Source: Brevundimonas mediterranea (GTDB lineage: Bacteria > Pseudomonadota > Alphaproteobacteria > Caulobacterales > Caulobacteraceae). Taken from it: a stretch of DNA of 64,000 nt. Below the pieces are notes generated by a model, which saw only the letters and a program-made list of their open reading frames with translations, was not told the DNA's origin and searched no databases. Positions 34,948 to 44,374 of the stretch are shown piece by piece. The stretch spans positions 744,001 to 808,000 of the forward strand of contig NZ_CP048751.1 of assembly GCF_011064825.1 (NCBI RefSeq). Reading direction: 5' to 3'. Position 1 is the first letter of the stretch. Each line of letters begins with the position of its first letter. The translations under genes were made by a program, and so were the position numbers.

Positions 34948-35961
34948 TCAGCCGCCACAGGTCTCGCGCACGATCAGATCGGTGGGAACGCGTTCCGACC
35001 GACCGGCGGTCGCGCCCCCGTGGTCCAGCAGTTTGGACACCATCAGTCGGCCGGCCTTCATCGTGTCCTGGGCGATGGTGGACAGGGCCGGGCGCGAGTA
35101 GCGGCTGAAGGGCACATTGTCGAAGCCGATCACCGAGACGTCGCCCGGCACGGTCAGTCCGGCATGCTCCAGCGCGCGCACCGCGCCCAGGGCGATCTGG
35201 TCGGACGCCGCCACCACGCCGTCGAACCGCACGCCCCGGCGAACCAGGGCGTCGACGGCCGCCTCGGCGGACTCGACCTCGAAATGGGCGGGAACGATAA
35301 GTTCGGCGTCCACCGACAGGCCCGCCGTCTCCAGCGCCTCCAGATAGCCCCGGTGCCGCTGCATGGCTTCGGGCGGATCGAGGTCGCCCAGAAACACGAT
35401 CCGCGTGCGTCCCAGCCGCGCCAGATGCGCGGTCGCGCGGCGACCGCCCGAGAAGTTGTCGGAGCCGATGGAGCAATAGTCCTGCTCCGGCAGGTCGGCG
35501 CCCCAGACCACGAACCTATGGTCGCCCGCCGCCAGCCGGTTGAAGGCGCCGTGCAGGCTGGACTGGCCCAGGAAGATCACCCCGTCGGCGCGGCTGGTGT
35601 TCATCGCAGCCGCCAGCTCGTCATAGGTGGCGGGCGAAATATGGCTCATCAGCAGGTCGCAGCCGCGTTCGCGCGCCGCCTCGCCCACCCCGGCCAGCAG
35701 CTCCAGAAAGAAGGGGTCGGAGATCCGGCCTTCCCGTCCCTGGGGTCGCGGCGTCACCAGGGCGATCGTACCCTGGGCCCCGATCGGGCCGGCGGGCATG
35801 TAGCGGCGGAACGGATAGTCGTGCTCCTTCGCCAGTTTCCAGATCAGTTGCTTGGTGCGGTCGTTGACGGCGGGGCTGTCGTTCAGCGCCCGCGAGGTGG
35901 TGGCGACCGACACCCCGGCCAGGCGCGCAATGTCTTCAAGTCGAGTGGTCTTGCGGCTCAA
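34948..35961 (-). CDS. LacI-family regulator of the starch locus
   Basis: A 337-residue repressor. The N-terminal helix-turn-helix LEDIARLAGVSVATTSRAL and a hinge precede a sugar-binding periplasmic-protein-like domain ending SERVPTDLIVRETCGG. The start is a TTG; no nearby ATG exists. It is flanked on both sides by starch enzymes and is the obvious candidate to bind the TGCAAA motifs at 31251, 31424 and 35994. In Caulobacter and relatives such regulators respond to maltose or maltodextrins; the effector here is inferred. Confidence 0.9.
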   Translation of the reverse strand: MSRKTTRLEDIARLAGVSVATTSRALNDSPAVNDRTKQLIWKLAKEHDYPFRRYMPAGPIGAQGTIALVTPRPQGREGRISDPFFLELLAGVGEAARERGCDLLMSHISPATYDELAAAMNTSRADGVIFLGQSSLHGAFNRLAAGDHRFVVWGADLPEQDYCSIGSDNFSGGRRATAHLARLGRTRIVFLGDLDPPEAMQRHRGYLEALETAGLSVDAELIVPAHFEVESAEAAVDALVRRGVRFDGVVAASDQIALGAVRALEHAGLTVPGDVSVIGFDNVPFSRYSRPALSTIAQDTMKAGRLMVSKLLDHGGATAGRSERVPTDLIVRETCGG

Positions 35962-35993
35962 GGTCGCGGGTCCCCAGCACAGCCTGTTCTGAC

Positions 35994-36012
35994 TGCAAAT
36001 TTTTCTGCAAAC
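35994..36012. promoter_or_regulatory. tandem TGCAAA motif between the LacI and GH97 genes
   Basis: TGCAAA at 35994-35999 and 36006-36011 repeat with 12-bp spacing in the 103-bp divergent gap. The position suits control of both the GH97 gene and the regulator itself. Confidence 0.45.
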
Positions 36013-36064
36013 ATTTCAGCCACCGTTCGCAGCGGTTGGCAAGAGGCGGCGTAACGGAGTTTAC

Positions 36065-38128
36065 ATGATGCAGCGCAGATCCTTCCTGGCCCTCGGCGGC
36101 GCCTCGATTCTGGCCTTCGGCGCGACGGGCGTTCGCGCCCAGACCACGCCGACCCACGCCCGCGCCAGCTCGCCCGGCGGCGTCCTGACGGTCGAGGCCT
36201 TCACCGACAACGACGGCCGGCCGATGTACGCCGTCCTGCGTCAGGGGCGGATGGTGGTCGCGCCGTCGAAGCTGGGCTTCCTGCTGACCGACGCCCCGGC
36301 GCTGGAGCGCGGCCTGGCGATCACCGCCGGCCAGCCCGTGACCATGGACGAGACCTGGGAGCAGCCGTGGGGCGAGCGCCGCTTCATCCGCAACCATTAC
36401 AACGAATGGCGCGTCAGCTACGCCGAGACCGCCGGCCTGCAACGCCGCGTGGACGTGGTGTTCCGCCTGTATGACGACGGCCTGGGCTTCCGCTACGAAT
36501 TCCCGGACCAGGCCGCGCTGAAGACGGTCCGCATCGGATCGGAGATCACCGAGTTCAACCTGGCCGAGGACGGCGAGGCCATCTGGTGCCCGGCCTGGGA
36601 ATGGAACCGCGAGGAATACCTCTACAGCCGCACCCCGATCAGCGCGGTCGGCAGCGCCCAGACGCCGATGACCGTCAAGGGCCAGTCGGGGCTGCACGTC
36701 TCGATCCACGAGGCCGCCTGCATCGACTACGCCGGGATGAACCTGCGGCGGTCGGAGGAGACGAAGTTCCGGGCCCAGCTGACGCCCGGCCTGACCAACG
36801 CCGCCGTGGTGCGCCAGGCGCCCTTCAACACGCCTTGGCGGACGCTGCAGGTGTCAGACAGCGCGGCCGGTCTGATCGAGTCCAGCCTGATCCTGAACCT
36901 GAACGAACCCAACAGGCTGGGCGACGTGTCGTGGTTCAAGCCGATGAAGTACGTCGGCGTGTGGTGGGAGATGCACCTGGAGCTGAAGAGCTGGAACTCC
37001 GGCCCCAAACACGGCGCCACCACCGAGAACGCGATCAAACACATCGACTTCGCAGCCAAGCACGGCTTCGGCGGGGTTCTGGTCGAAGGCTGGAACAAGG
37101 GTTGGGATGGCCAGTGGTTCGCCAATGGTTCGGACTTCAGCTTCACCGAGGCCTATCCGGATTTCGACATCGAGGCGGTCTGCGCCCACGCCCGGTCCAA
37201 GGGCGTGCAACTGATTGGCCACCACGAGACGGGCGGCAACGCCTTCCACTATGAGCAGCAGCTCGAACCGGCGATGGCCCTGTATGAACGCCTCGGCGTC
37301 CATTCGGTGAAGACGGGCTATGTGGCGGACGCGCAAGGGGCGCGCGTCGCCGGGCCGGACGGCCGGATGGTCATGGCCTGGCACGAGAGCCAGGCGATGG
37401 CCCAGCACCATATGAAGGTCGTCGAGGCGGGCGCCCGGCACAAGGTGGCGATCAACGCCCACGAGCCGTTCAAGGACACCGGCCTGCGCCGCACCTATCC
37501 GAACATCATCAGCCGCGAGGGCCAGCGCGGCATGGAATATTCGGCCTGGGGCAATCCGGGCAATCCGCCCGAGCACGAGCCGAACCTGGTCTTCACCCGC
37601 CTGCTGGCCGGACCGATGGACTATACCCCCGGCATCTTCGGCATGGAGACACGCAGCCCCGGCGGCGTGCAGACGACATGGGCCAAGCAGCTGGCCCTCT
37701 ATGTCGTCATCTACAGCCCGATCCAGATGGCGGCCGACCTGCTGGTCAATTACGAGGCCAATCCCGGCCCGTTCCAGTTCATCAAGGACGTGCCGGTCGA
37801 CTGGTCCGAGACCCGGGTGCTGGCGGCCGAGATCGGCGATTACGTCGCCATCGCGAGGAAGGATCGGGCGTCGGACGTCTGGGCCCTGGGCGCCGTCACC
37901 GACGAGCATCCGCGCGTCCTGACCGCGCATCTCGACTTCCTGGACGACGGTCGGCGCTATCGCGCTGAGATCTACCGCGACGGGCCGGACGCCGACTATC
38001 GCGGCAAACGCGAGTCCATCATCATCGAGCAGCGCGAGGTCACTTCGGCCGACGTCCTGACCCTGGCCCTGGCGCCCGGTGGCGGCCAGGCGATCCGCTT
38101 CGTGCCGGTCGGGCGGAGGCGGCGATGA
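36065..38128 (+). CDS. alpha-glucosidase, GH97 (SusB-like), Tat-exported
   Basis: A 687-residue enzyme matching GH97 end to end: an N-terminal beta-sandwich (GLGFRYEFPDQ), a TIM barrel (HIDFAAKHGFGGVLVEGWNKG, LIGHHETGGN, NAHEPFKDTG, REGQRGMEYSAWGNPGNPPEH) and a C-terminal beta domain. The glutamates in HHETGGN and in the later Glu-rich motifs correspond to the inverting SusB subgroup. The N-terminus MMQRRSFLALGG is a twin-arginine signal, so it is folded before export to the periplasm. The ATG at 36065 has GGAG with 5-base spacing. Confidence 0.92.
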   Translation: MMQRRSFLALGGASILAFGATGVRAQTTPTHARASSPGGVLTVEAFTDNDGRPMYAVLRQGRMVVAPSKLGFLLTDAPALERGLAITAGQPVTMDETWEQPWGERRFIRNHYNEWRVSYAETAGLQRRVDVVFRLYDDGLGFRYEFPDQAALKTVRIGSEITEFNLAEDGEAIWCPAWEWNREEYLYSRTPISAVGSAQTPMTVKGQSGLHVSIHEAACIDYAGMNLRRSEETKFRAQLTPGLTNAAVVRQAPFNTPWRTLQVSDSAAGLIESSLILNLNEPNRLGDVSWFKPMKYVGVWWEMHLELKSWNSGPKHGATTENAIKHIDFAAKHGFGGVLVEGWNKGWDGQWFANGSDFSFTEAYPDFDIEAVCAHARSKGVQLIGHHETGGNAFHYEQQLEPAMALYERLGVHSVKTGYVADAQGARVAGPDGRMVMAWHESQAMAQHHMKVVEAGARHKVAINAHEPFKDTGLRRTYPNIISREGQRGMEYSAWGNPGNPPEHEPNLVFTRLLAGPMDYTPGIFGMETRSPGGVQTTWAKQLALYVVIYSPIQMAADLLVNYEANPGPFQFIKDVPVDWSETRVLAAEIGDYVAIARKDRASDVWALGAVTDEHPRVLTAHLDFLDDGRRYRAEIYRDGPDADYRGKRESIIIEQREVTSADVLTLALAPGGGQAIRFVPVGRRRR

Positions 38129-38144
38129 TCTACCCCCATACTCC

Positions 38145-38255
38145 CCCGTCATCCTCGGGCTTGACCCGAGGACCGGATGATCAGCCGCTCATGCGAAGGG
38201 GCGACGCACAGCCCGACCGGCGCCCGGTCCTCGGGTCAAGCCCGAGGATGACGGG
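38145..38255. repeat. 32-bp perfect inverted repeat element
   Basis: Arms at 38145-38176 and 38224-38255 are exact inverted copies over 32 bp, separated by 47 bp. Each arm itself contains a nested dyad CCTCGGG-cttga-CCCGAGG. The CTCGGGCTTGACCCGAG core is a widespread alphaproteobacterial intergenic repeat. It fills the gap between the GH97 and transporter genes and would form a very stable RNA hairpin in their shared transcript. Confidence 0.8.
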
Positions 38256-38270
38256 TTGGGGGAGCGTCGC

Positions 38271-39806
38271 ATGAGCCTTCTTGCCCACCGCCCGCGCCTG
38301 TCCGGCCTGGCGATCTGGAACATGTGCGTCGGCTTCTTCGGCATCCAGATCGGCTTCGGCCTGCAGAACGCCAACACCAGTCGGATCTTCCAGACCTTGG
38401 GCGCCGAGGTCGACAGTCTGGCGATCCTCTGGATCGCCGCGCCGCTGACAGGTCTGCTGGTTCAGCCGATCATCGGCCATTTCAGCGACCGGACCTGGAC
38501 CCGGTTCGGGCGTCGCCGCCCCTATTTCCTGGTCGGCGCCATCGCCACCACCCTGGCCCTGATCGCCATGCCCAACAGCCCCGGCCTGTGGTTCGCCGCA
38601 GCCATGCTTTGGATCATGGACGCCTCGATCAATATCACCATGGAGCCGTTCCGCGCCTTCGTCGGCGACAATCTGCCGGAGGAACAACGCACCGCCGGCT
38701 ATGCGATGCAGAGCTTCTTCATCGGCGCCGGGGCCGTGTTCGCCTCGGTTCTGCCGTGGCTGCTGTCGAACGTGTTCGGCGTGGTCTCGACGGCCGAGGC
38801 GGGGGTCGTGCCCCTGTCGGTCAAGATCGCCTTCTATGTCGGGGCCGCCGGCCTGTTCTCGGCCGTGCTGTGGACCGTGCTGAGCACCCGAGAATACAGC
38901 CCCGAACAGATCGCCGCCTTCGAACGCGCCAAGCAGGACGCGCTGGGTACGCCCGCCGACGACGGACCCGAGGCGCCGGCGCGCAGCGTTCAGGGCTGGA
39001 TGACGTCGGGCCTGGTCTGCGCCGTGCTGGGGGGTCTGGGCTTCGTGCTGATCGGCGCGCTGAACCTGGAGAAGGAACTACTGGTCCTGGCCGGCTTCTT
39101 CGCCGGTTTTGGGCTGCTGCAGATCGCGGTCGGCATGATGCAACGCCGCCAGATCGTCAACGCCGCGACCGAGATCCTGAACGACATCTTCCGCATGCCC
39201 GAGACCATGCGCGGCCTGGCGGTCGTCCAGTTCTTCAGCTGGTTCGCCCTGTTCTCCCTGTGGATCTACACCACCGCCGCCGTGACCCGTGTCCACTACG
39301 GCACGACCGACACGACCTCGGCCGCCTATGCCGCCGGGGCCGACTGGGTCGGGGTGCTGTTCGGAGTCTATAACGGCGTGGCGGCCCTGGCGGCCTTCAC
39401 CCTGCCGGTGCTGGCCACGCGCATCGGCCGAAAGGCGACCCACGCCCTGATGCTGCTGCTGGGCGCGGCGGGTCTATTCGGGGTCTTCGTCATCCGCGAT
39501 CCGGGCCTGCTGTGGCTGCCGATGATCGGCGTCGGCTTCGCCTGGGCCTCGATCGTCTCCATGCCCTACGCCATCCTGTCGGCGGCGGTGCCGGACCGGA
39601 AGATGGGCGTCTATATGGGCGTCTTCAACATCTTCATCGTCGTGCCCCAGCTGCTGGCCGCCACCGTCCTGGGCCTGATCCTGAAGACCCTGTTCGACGG
39701 CCAGGCCATCTGGGCCCTGGTGCTCGGCGCCGTTTCCTTCGTGCTGGCGGCGGCGAGCGCCCTGCTGGTGCGCGAACATTCCCCCTCCCCCACGCCCAAC
39801 CCGTGA
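38271..39806 (+). CDS. MFS maltose/oligosaccharide transporter, MalY/SLC45-like (GPH) type
   Basis: A 511-residue, 12-helix transporter. Features of the SLC45/GPH group are the start NMCVGFFGIQIGFGLQNANTSRIFQ, the helix 2-3 loop HFSDRTWTRFGRRRPY, and the central cytoplasmic loop (about 210-240). Related Caulobacter MalY proteins import maltodextrins into the cytoplasm, where the GH13 alpha-glucosidase would act. ATG at 38271 follows GGGGGAG; five extra in-frame codons upstream lie in the repeat. Confidence 0.85.
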   Translation: MSLLAHRPRLSGLAIWNMCVGFFGIQIGFGLQNANTSRIFQTLGAEVDSLAILWIAAPLTGLLVQPIIGHFSDRTWTRFGRRRPYFLVGAIATTLALIAMPNSPGLWFAAAMLWIMDASINITMEPFRAFVGDNLPEEQRTAGYAMQSFFIGAGAVFASVLPWLLSNVFGVVSTAEAGVVPLSVKIAFYVGAAGLFSAVLWTVLSTREYSPEQIAAFERAKQDALGTPADDGPEAPARSVQGWMTSGLVCAVLGGLGFVLIGALNLEKELLVLAGFFAGFGLLQIAVGMMQRRQIVNAATEILNDIFRMPETMRGLAVVQFFSWFALFSLWIYTTAAVTRVHYGTTDTTSAAYAAGADWVGVLFGVYNGVAALAAFTLPVLATRIGRKATHALMLLLGAAGLFGVFVIRDPGLLWLPMIGVGFAWASIVSMPYAILSAAVPDRKMGVYMGVFNIFIVVPQLLAATVLGLILKTLFDGQAIWALVLGAVSFVLAAASALLVREHSPSPTPNP

Positions 39807-39815
39807 GGCTTCTCC

Positions 39816-42185
39816 ATGCGTAAGTTCAAAACCCTTTGCCTCGCCGGTGCCGCCGGTCTGGCCGTCGCCTCGGCCGCGTCCGCACAGTCGGTCGCGCCCG
39901 GCGCACCCGGCGACCTGCCGACCTGGTCCAGCGCCGCCAAGACCGGCGCCGGCGCGTCCTACGAGGCCTATGTCGACGGCCAATATCGCGACGGCGGCCA
40001 GACCGGGGCGGTGTCCAAGGTCTGGTTCTCGATCGCCGACGGCGTTCTGACCGAGACCATGTACGGCCTGATCCACGAGGCCCAGATCAAGGCGCTTCGC
40101 TTCGCCGTCGTCACGCCGGATGGTCTGGCGCTGGAAGGCGACGACACCACGGCCAAGACCGAATACCTGCACGTGGACGCCGAGGGGCGCCCGCTGTCCC
40201 CCGCCTACAAGGTCACGACGCGCGACAAGGCCGGCCGGTTCGAGATCGAGAAGCGCATCTTCACCGACCCCGACCGCAACGCCCTGGTGCTGCGGGTTCA
40301 GATCACCGCCCTGAGCGGCGAGGCGACGCCCTATCTGCTGCTCGAGCCGCACATCGCCAATACCGGCGTCGATGATCGCGGCCAGGTCACACGCGAAGGC
40401 TTCCACGCCTGGGAGGGAGACACGCACCTGGTGCTGAAGCCCAGCGAGGCCTTCGCCGCCGCCAGCGTCGGCTTCGTCGGCGCCTCGGATGGCCTGACCG
40501 ATCTGAAGGACGGCAAGCTGGACTGGACCTACGCCTCGACCGGCCAGACCGCCGGCAACACCATGATGACCGGCGCCCTGCCGACCCTGCGCATGGGCCA
40601 GAGCCTCAGCCGCGACTTCGTCATCGGCTTCGGCGACAGCGAGGCGGCGGCCCAGGCGGCGGCGGACGGCGCCTTCGCGACCGGACTGGACGAGGTGCTG
40701 GCCCGCTTCAACGGCGAGGGCGAGCGTGCGGGTTGGGAGGATTATGTCGCCTCGCTGAGCGAGTTGCCGCGCATCGCCGAACAGGCGACCGACGGGGGCA
40801 AGCTGGCCTATGCCTCGGCCCTGATGCTGAAGGTGCAGGAGGATCGCACCCACGCCGGCGCCCTGATCGCGTCCCTGTCCAACCCATGGGGCGACACGGT
40901 GGACGCGTCGAAATCCTCGACCGGCTATAAGGCGGTCTGGCCGCGCGACTTCTATCAGGTGGCCATGGCCCTGGCGGCCCTGGGCGACAAGGAGACGCCG
41001 CTGGCGGCCTTCAACTATCTGCCGCAGGTGCAGGTCGGCCCGAACACGCCCGGCAACACCGGCGTCGGCGGCTGGTTCCTGCAGAAGACCCATGTGGATG
41101 GCGAACTGGAGTGGGTCGCGGTTCAGCTGGACCAGACGGCCATGCCGATCATGCTGGGCTATCGTCTGTGGAAGATGGGCTGGCTGTCAGACGCCCAGAT
41201 GACCGAGCACTACAACGCCATGCTGAAGCCGGCGGCCGACTTCCTGGTGGACGGCGGCAAGGTCGGGCTGTTGTGGAACGAGGCCGAGATCAAGCCGCCC
41301 TTCACCCAGCAGGAACGCTGGGAAGAGCAGCAGGGCTATTCGCCGTCCAGCACCGCCGCCGTGGTCGCCGGCCTGACGGTCGCGGCCGAGATGGCCCGGG
41401 CCTCGGGCGATGCGACGGGCGCGACCCGCTACCAGGCCGCCGCCGACAGCTATGCGTCCAAGATCGAAGACCGGATGTTCACCACCAACGGCGACTTCGG
41501 CGACGGTCGCTACTACATCCGCATCACCCAGAACGAGAACCCGAACGACAAGGCGCCGATCGGCGCCGCCAACGGCCAGATCGCCCCAGCCGAAGACCGG
41601 GTGGTGGACGGCGGCTTCCTGGAACTGGTCCGCTACGGCGTGCGCAAGGCGGATGACCCGCACATCGTTTCGACCCTGCCCGTCTATGACGACCAGAGTC
41701 TGGAGGACCTGTACCGCGTCCGCTACGACTTCGGGCCGGAAGGGGACAAGACGCCCGGCTGGCGCCGCTACGGCGTCGATGGCTACGGCGAGGATCACGT
41801 CACCGGCGCCAACTATGGCGTGGGCGGGCAGATGAGCCCCGGCCAGCGCGGCCGGGTCTGGCCCTTCTTCACCGGGGAACGCGGCCATTATGAACTGGCT
41901 CGCGTCAGCGTGAACGGGACGCCGTCCGCGGCAGACATCGCGGCCATCCGCCAGACCTATGTGCGCGGCATGGAGCGGTTCGCCAACGACGGCCTGATGC
42001 TGGCCGAACAGGTGTGGGACGGGGTCGGCGCCCCCACGGCCCACGACTACACCCTGGGTCAGAATACGGATTCCGCCACTCCCCTGGCCTGGACCCACGC
42101 CGAATATCTGAAGCTGCTGCGGTCGCTGGCCGACGGCAAGGTCTGGGACCGGTACGATCCGGTCGAAAGCCGCTACGCCCGCTGA
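39816..42185 (+). CDS. glucan 1,4-alpha-glucosidase (glucoamylase), GH15
   Basis: A 789-residue secreted enzyme that releases glucose from glucan ends. The signal peptide ends ASAASAQ. An N-terminal beta-sandwich of the bacterial glucoamylase type (about 30-270) is followed by the alpha/alpha barrel: YKAVWPRDFYQ, LDQTAMPIML, NEAEIKPPF, ERWEEQQGYSPS (general acid region) and, near the end, MLAEQVWDG (general base region). It starts 9 bp after the transporter stop, so the two are one unit. Completes a set of endo- and exo-acting enzymes with the GH13 and GH97 neighbours. Confidence 0.93.
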   Translation: MRKFKTLCLAGAAGLAVASAASAQSVAPGAPGDLPTWSSAAKTGAGASYEAYVDGQYRDGGQTGAVSKVWFSIADGVLTETMYGLIHEAQIKALRFAVVTPDGLALEGDDTTAKTEYLHVDAEGRPLSPAYKVTTRDKAGRFEIEKRIFTDPDRNALVLRVQITALSGEATPYLLLEPHIANTGVDDRGQVTREGFHAWEGDTHLVLKPSEAFAAASVGFVGASDGLTDLKDGKLDWTYASTGQTAGNTMMTGALPTLRMGQSLSRDFVIGFGDSEAAAQAAADGAFATGLDEVLARFNGEGERAGWEDYVASLSELPRIAEQATDGGKLAYASALMLKVQEDRTHAGALIASLSNPWGDTVDASKSSTGYKAVWPRDFYQVAMALAALGDKETPLAAFNYLPQVQVGPNTPGNTGVGGWFLQKTHVDGELEWVAVQLDQTAMPIMLGYRLWKMGWLSDAQMTEHYNAMLKPAADFLVDGGKVGLLWNEAEIKPPFTQQERWEEQQGYSPSSTAAVVAGLTVAAEMARASGDATGATRYQAAADSYASKIEDRMFTTNGDFGDGRYYIRITQNENPNDKAPIGAANGQIAPAEDRVVDGGFLELVRYGVRKADDPHIVSTLPVYDDQSLEDLYRVRYDFGPEGDKTPGWRRYGVDGYGEDHVTGANYGVGGQMSPGQRGRVWPFFTGERGHYELARVSVNGTPSAADIAAIRQTYVRGMERFANDGLMLAEQVWDGVGAPTAHDYTLGQNTDSATPLAWTHAEYLKLLRSLADGKVWDRYDPVESRYAR

Positions 42186-42193
42186 ACGAAAAA

Positions 42194-42219
42194 GGCCCCG
42201 GAGATCACTCTCCGGGGCC
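42194..42219. terminator. terminator between the glucoamylase and TorF genes
   Basis: An 11-bp perfect stem (GGCCCCGGAGA and complement) with a 4-base loop between convergent genes. On the minus strand it is followed by TTTTTCG, so it is strongest for the TorF transcript. Confidence 0.8.
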
Positions 42220-42238
42220 CTACTCGATGTGCTAGGAT

Positions 42239-42934
42239 TCAGAAGACCAGCTTGACCGAGCCGACCACGCGGTCCTCGGCGTTAGGCACGCCGTCCACGT
42301 CGGTGTCGTAGTAGCGCACGTCGAGAGCCAGATTGTCGGTCAGGGCATAGGCGACGCCGGCGTTCCAAGTCACATAGTCGTCGCTGACGTCCAGCCATTG
42401 CTGGCCGACAGCGCCCGAGATCGTCCATTTGTCAGCCGGGCTGAAGGCGCCGTTGATTTCTGCATAGGTCGCCGCTTCGTCGACCCCGAAGAAGTCGGGC
42501 GAGTAATAGACGGCGGCGCCGACCGTGGCGGGTCCGACGGCGCGCGAGGCGGCCGCCTTGAACTCTGCGTAGTTGTAGTCGGCTCCGTCGGGCGTGCCAG
42601 CATACAGATAGCCGATCACGCCGAAGTCGAGGGCGAAGCCGGCCGCTTCGGTGCGATAGCCCCCGTAGATGTCGAACTCAGCATCGGTGTCGTCGCCGAA
42701 GTCCACGTTCGAGGCCCAGGCGCCGGCGTAGAAACTGCCGGCCGTCAGATCGACGCCGCCCTGGATGGCCGGATCTTCGCCCGTCTGGCTGAAGCCGCGG
42801 AACACATAGTCAGTGACGATACCGGCGTTGAACGCGACGTCGATGTCGCTTTGCGCCGAGGCGGGCGCGGCCAGACCGATCAGGCCGGTGGCGAGAGCGG
42901 CCGCAGCGGCGGAACGGAAAAATCCAAACTTCAT
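42239..42934 (-). CDS. TorF-family putative porin (Gcw_chp)
   Basis: A 231-residue outer-membrane protein. A signal peptide (ends PASAQS) is followed by DVAFNAGIVTDYVFRGFSQTGEDPAIQGG, the hallmark of the TIGR02001 family. The rest alternates in the manner of a small beta barrel and ends with Phe. Function is unproven; frequent pairing with ammonium transporters suggests a diffusion role under nitrogen limitation. The second ATG (42934) is taken as start because AAGGGG is then 8 bases away rather than 2. It lies downstream of amt on the same strand. Confidence 0.85.
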   Translation of the reverse strand: MKFGFFRSAAAAALATGLIGLAAPASAQSDIDVAFNAGIVTDYVFRGFSQTGEDPAIQGGVDLTAGSFYAGAWASNVDFGDDTDAEFDIYGGYRTEAAGFALDFGVIGYLYAGTPDGADYNYAEFKAAASRAVGPATVGAAVYYSPDFFGVDEAATYAEINGAFSPADKWTISGAVGQQWLDVSDDYVTWNAGVAYALTDNLALDVRYYDTDVDGVPNAEDRVVGSVKLVF

Positions 42935-42989
42935 AGTCATATCCCCTTGATTATATTTGTTTCTATAGAGCCGGGACAGGCCCGGCGGA

Positions 42990-43018
42990 CGGGACGCGGC
43001 CGGCGGAGCCGCGTCCCG
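42990..43018 (-). other. hairpin between amt and the TorF gene
   Basis: A perfect 11-bp stem (CGGGACGCGGC and complement) with a 7-base loop lies just after the amt stop, without a T run. It could reduce read-through or stabilise the upstream message. Confidence 0.45.
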
Positions 43019-43024
43019 ATTTCG

Positions 43025-44374
43025 TCAGTGATCCAGGGTCTCGCCGTGCAGCGAAGTGTCCAGACCGGCGGCTTCTTCCGCCTCGCTCACGCGCAGGCCC
43101 GTGGTGAACTTGCAGATGATGAGGATGACGAAGGTGCCGACCGCGCTGTAGGCGATGGTCCAGGCCAGGCCCAAGGCCTGGGCGCCGACAGTAGCGCCTT
43201 CCGACAGGCTGTTGATCGCGGTGGTCGCGAACACGCCGGTCAGCAGGGCGCCGATCAGACCGCCGGCGCCGTGGATGCCGAAGGCGTCCAGGGAGTCGTC
43301 GTAGCGCAGCAGCTTCTTGATCCAGACCGACGAGATGTAGCAGACCGGTCCGGCGATCAGGCCGATGATGACCGCGCCCTTGGGATCGACGAAGCCGGCG
43401 GCCGGAGTGATGGCCACCAGACCGGCGACCACGCCCGACAGCATGCCGATCAGCGAGACCTTCTTCTTCTCGATCAGTTCGATGATCTTCCAGGTCAGGG
43501 CGGCGGCGGCGGCGGCCAGGACGGTGTTCAGCAGGGCGACGCCCATCAGTTCGTTCGCCGCGCCCGCCGAGCCGGCGTTGAAGCCGATCCAGCCGACCAG
43601 CAGCAGCGAGGCGCCGATCATGGTCAGGACCGGGTTGTGGGCGATGATCGGCTCGGCGCCATAGCCCTTGCGGCGACCCAGGAAGATCGCGCAGACCAGC
43701 CCCGCGACGCCCGAGTTGACGTGAACGACCGCGCCGCCCGCGAAGTCCAGCACGCCGGCGGCGCCCAGGAAGCCGCCGCCCCAGACCCAGTGGCAGATGG
43801 GCGAATAGACCAGCAGCGACCACAGGGCCGTGAACAACAGCAGACCCGAATATTTCATCCGTTCAGCGAAGGCGCCGGTGACCAGGGCCGGGGTGATGAT
43901 GGCGAAGGTCATCTGGAAGGCGATGAACAGATATTCGGGAATGCCGGTCAGCAGGGTGTTCGCCGTGCCCAGGGTCACGCCGTTCAGGAACAGCATGTCC
44001 AGGCCGCCCACATAGGGCTGAAGCGCGGCGTCAGGGTTGGCGCCGAAGGCGATGCTGTAGCCGGCGATGAACCAGACCAGCGAGACGACGGCGAAGACGC
44101 CGACCGACTGGGTGATGGTGGCGATGACGTTCTTGCGGCGCACCATGCCGCCGTAGAACAGGGCCAGACCCGGCAGGGTCATCAACAGGACCAGAGCGGT
44201 CGAGGTGCCCAGCCAGGCCGTGCCGGCGCCGTCCAGTTCCAGCACCGACTGGTGCGCCAGCAGGGCCGGCGCCGCCTCGGGCGCCTGGGCGAAGGCCCCG
44301 CCCGCATAGAAGAGACCAATGGTCAGACACAGGAGCGCGACGGCTCCCGGAAGTCGATTCCAGACACGCGACAT
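43025..44374 (-). CDS. amt: ammonium transporter, Amt family
   Basis: A 449-residue inner-membrane channel for ammonium uptake. A cleavable N-terminus (to about residue 30) precedes eleven helices. Family motifs include TPGLALFYGG-like LPGLALFYGGMVRRKN, DFAGGAVVHVNSGVAGL with one pore-associated segment, and LDAFGIHGAGGLIGALLTG containing a pore histidine. The ATG at 44374 is preferred, though a TTG two codons earlier is closer to AGGGGG. No glnK gene is adjacent, which is unusual for amt; a TorF porin follows instead. Confidence 0.92.
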   Translation of the reverse strand: MSRVWNRLPGAVALLCLTIGLFYAGGAFAQAPEAAPALLAHQSVLELDGAGTAWLGTSTALVLLMTLPGLALFYGGMVRRKNVIATITQSVGVFAVVSLVWFIAGYSIAFGANPDAALQPYVGGLDMLFLNGVTLGTANTLLTGIPEYLFIAFQMTFAIITPALVTGAFAERMKYSGLLLFTALWSLLVYSPICHWVWGGGFLGAAGVLDFAGGAVVHVNSGVAGLVCAIFLGRRKGYGAEPIIAHNPVLTMIGASLLLVGWIGFNAGSAGAANELMGVALLNTVLAAAAAALTWKIIELIEKKKVSLIGMLSGVVAGLVAITPAAGFVDPKGAVIIGLIAGPVCYISSVWIKKLLRYDDSLDAFGIHGAGGLIGALLTGVFATTAINSLSEGATVGAQALGLAWTIAYSAVGTFVILIICKFTTGLRVSEAEEAAGLDTSLHGETLDH

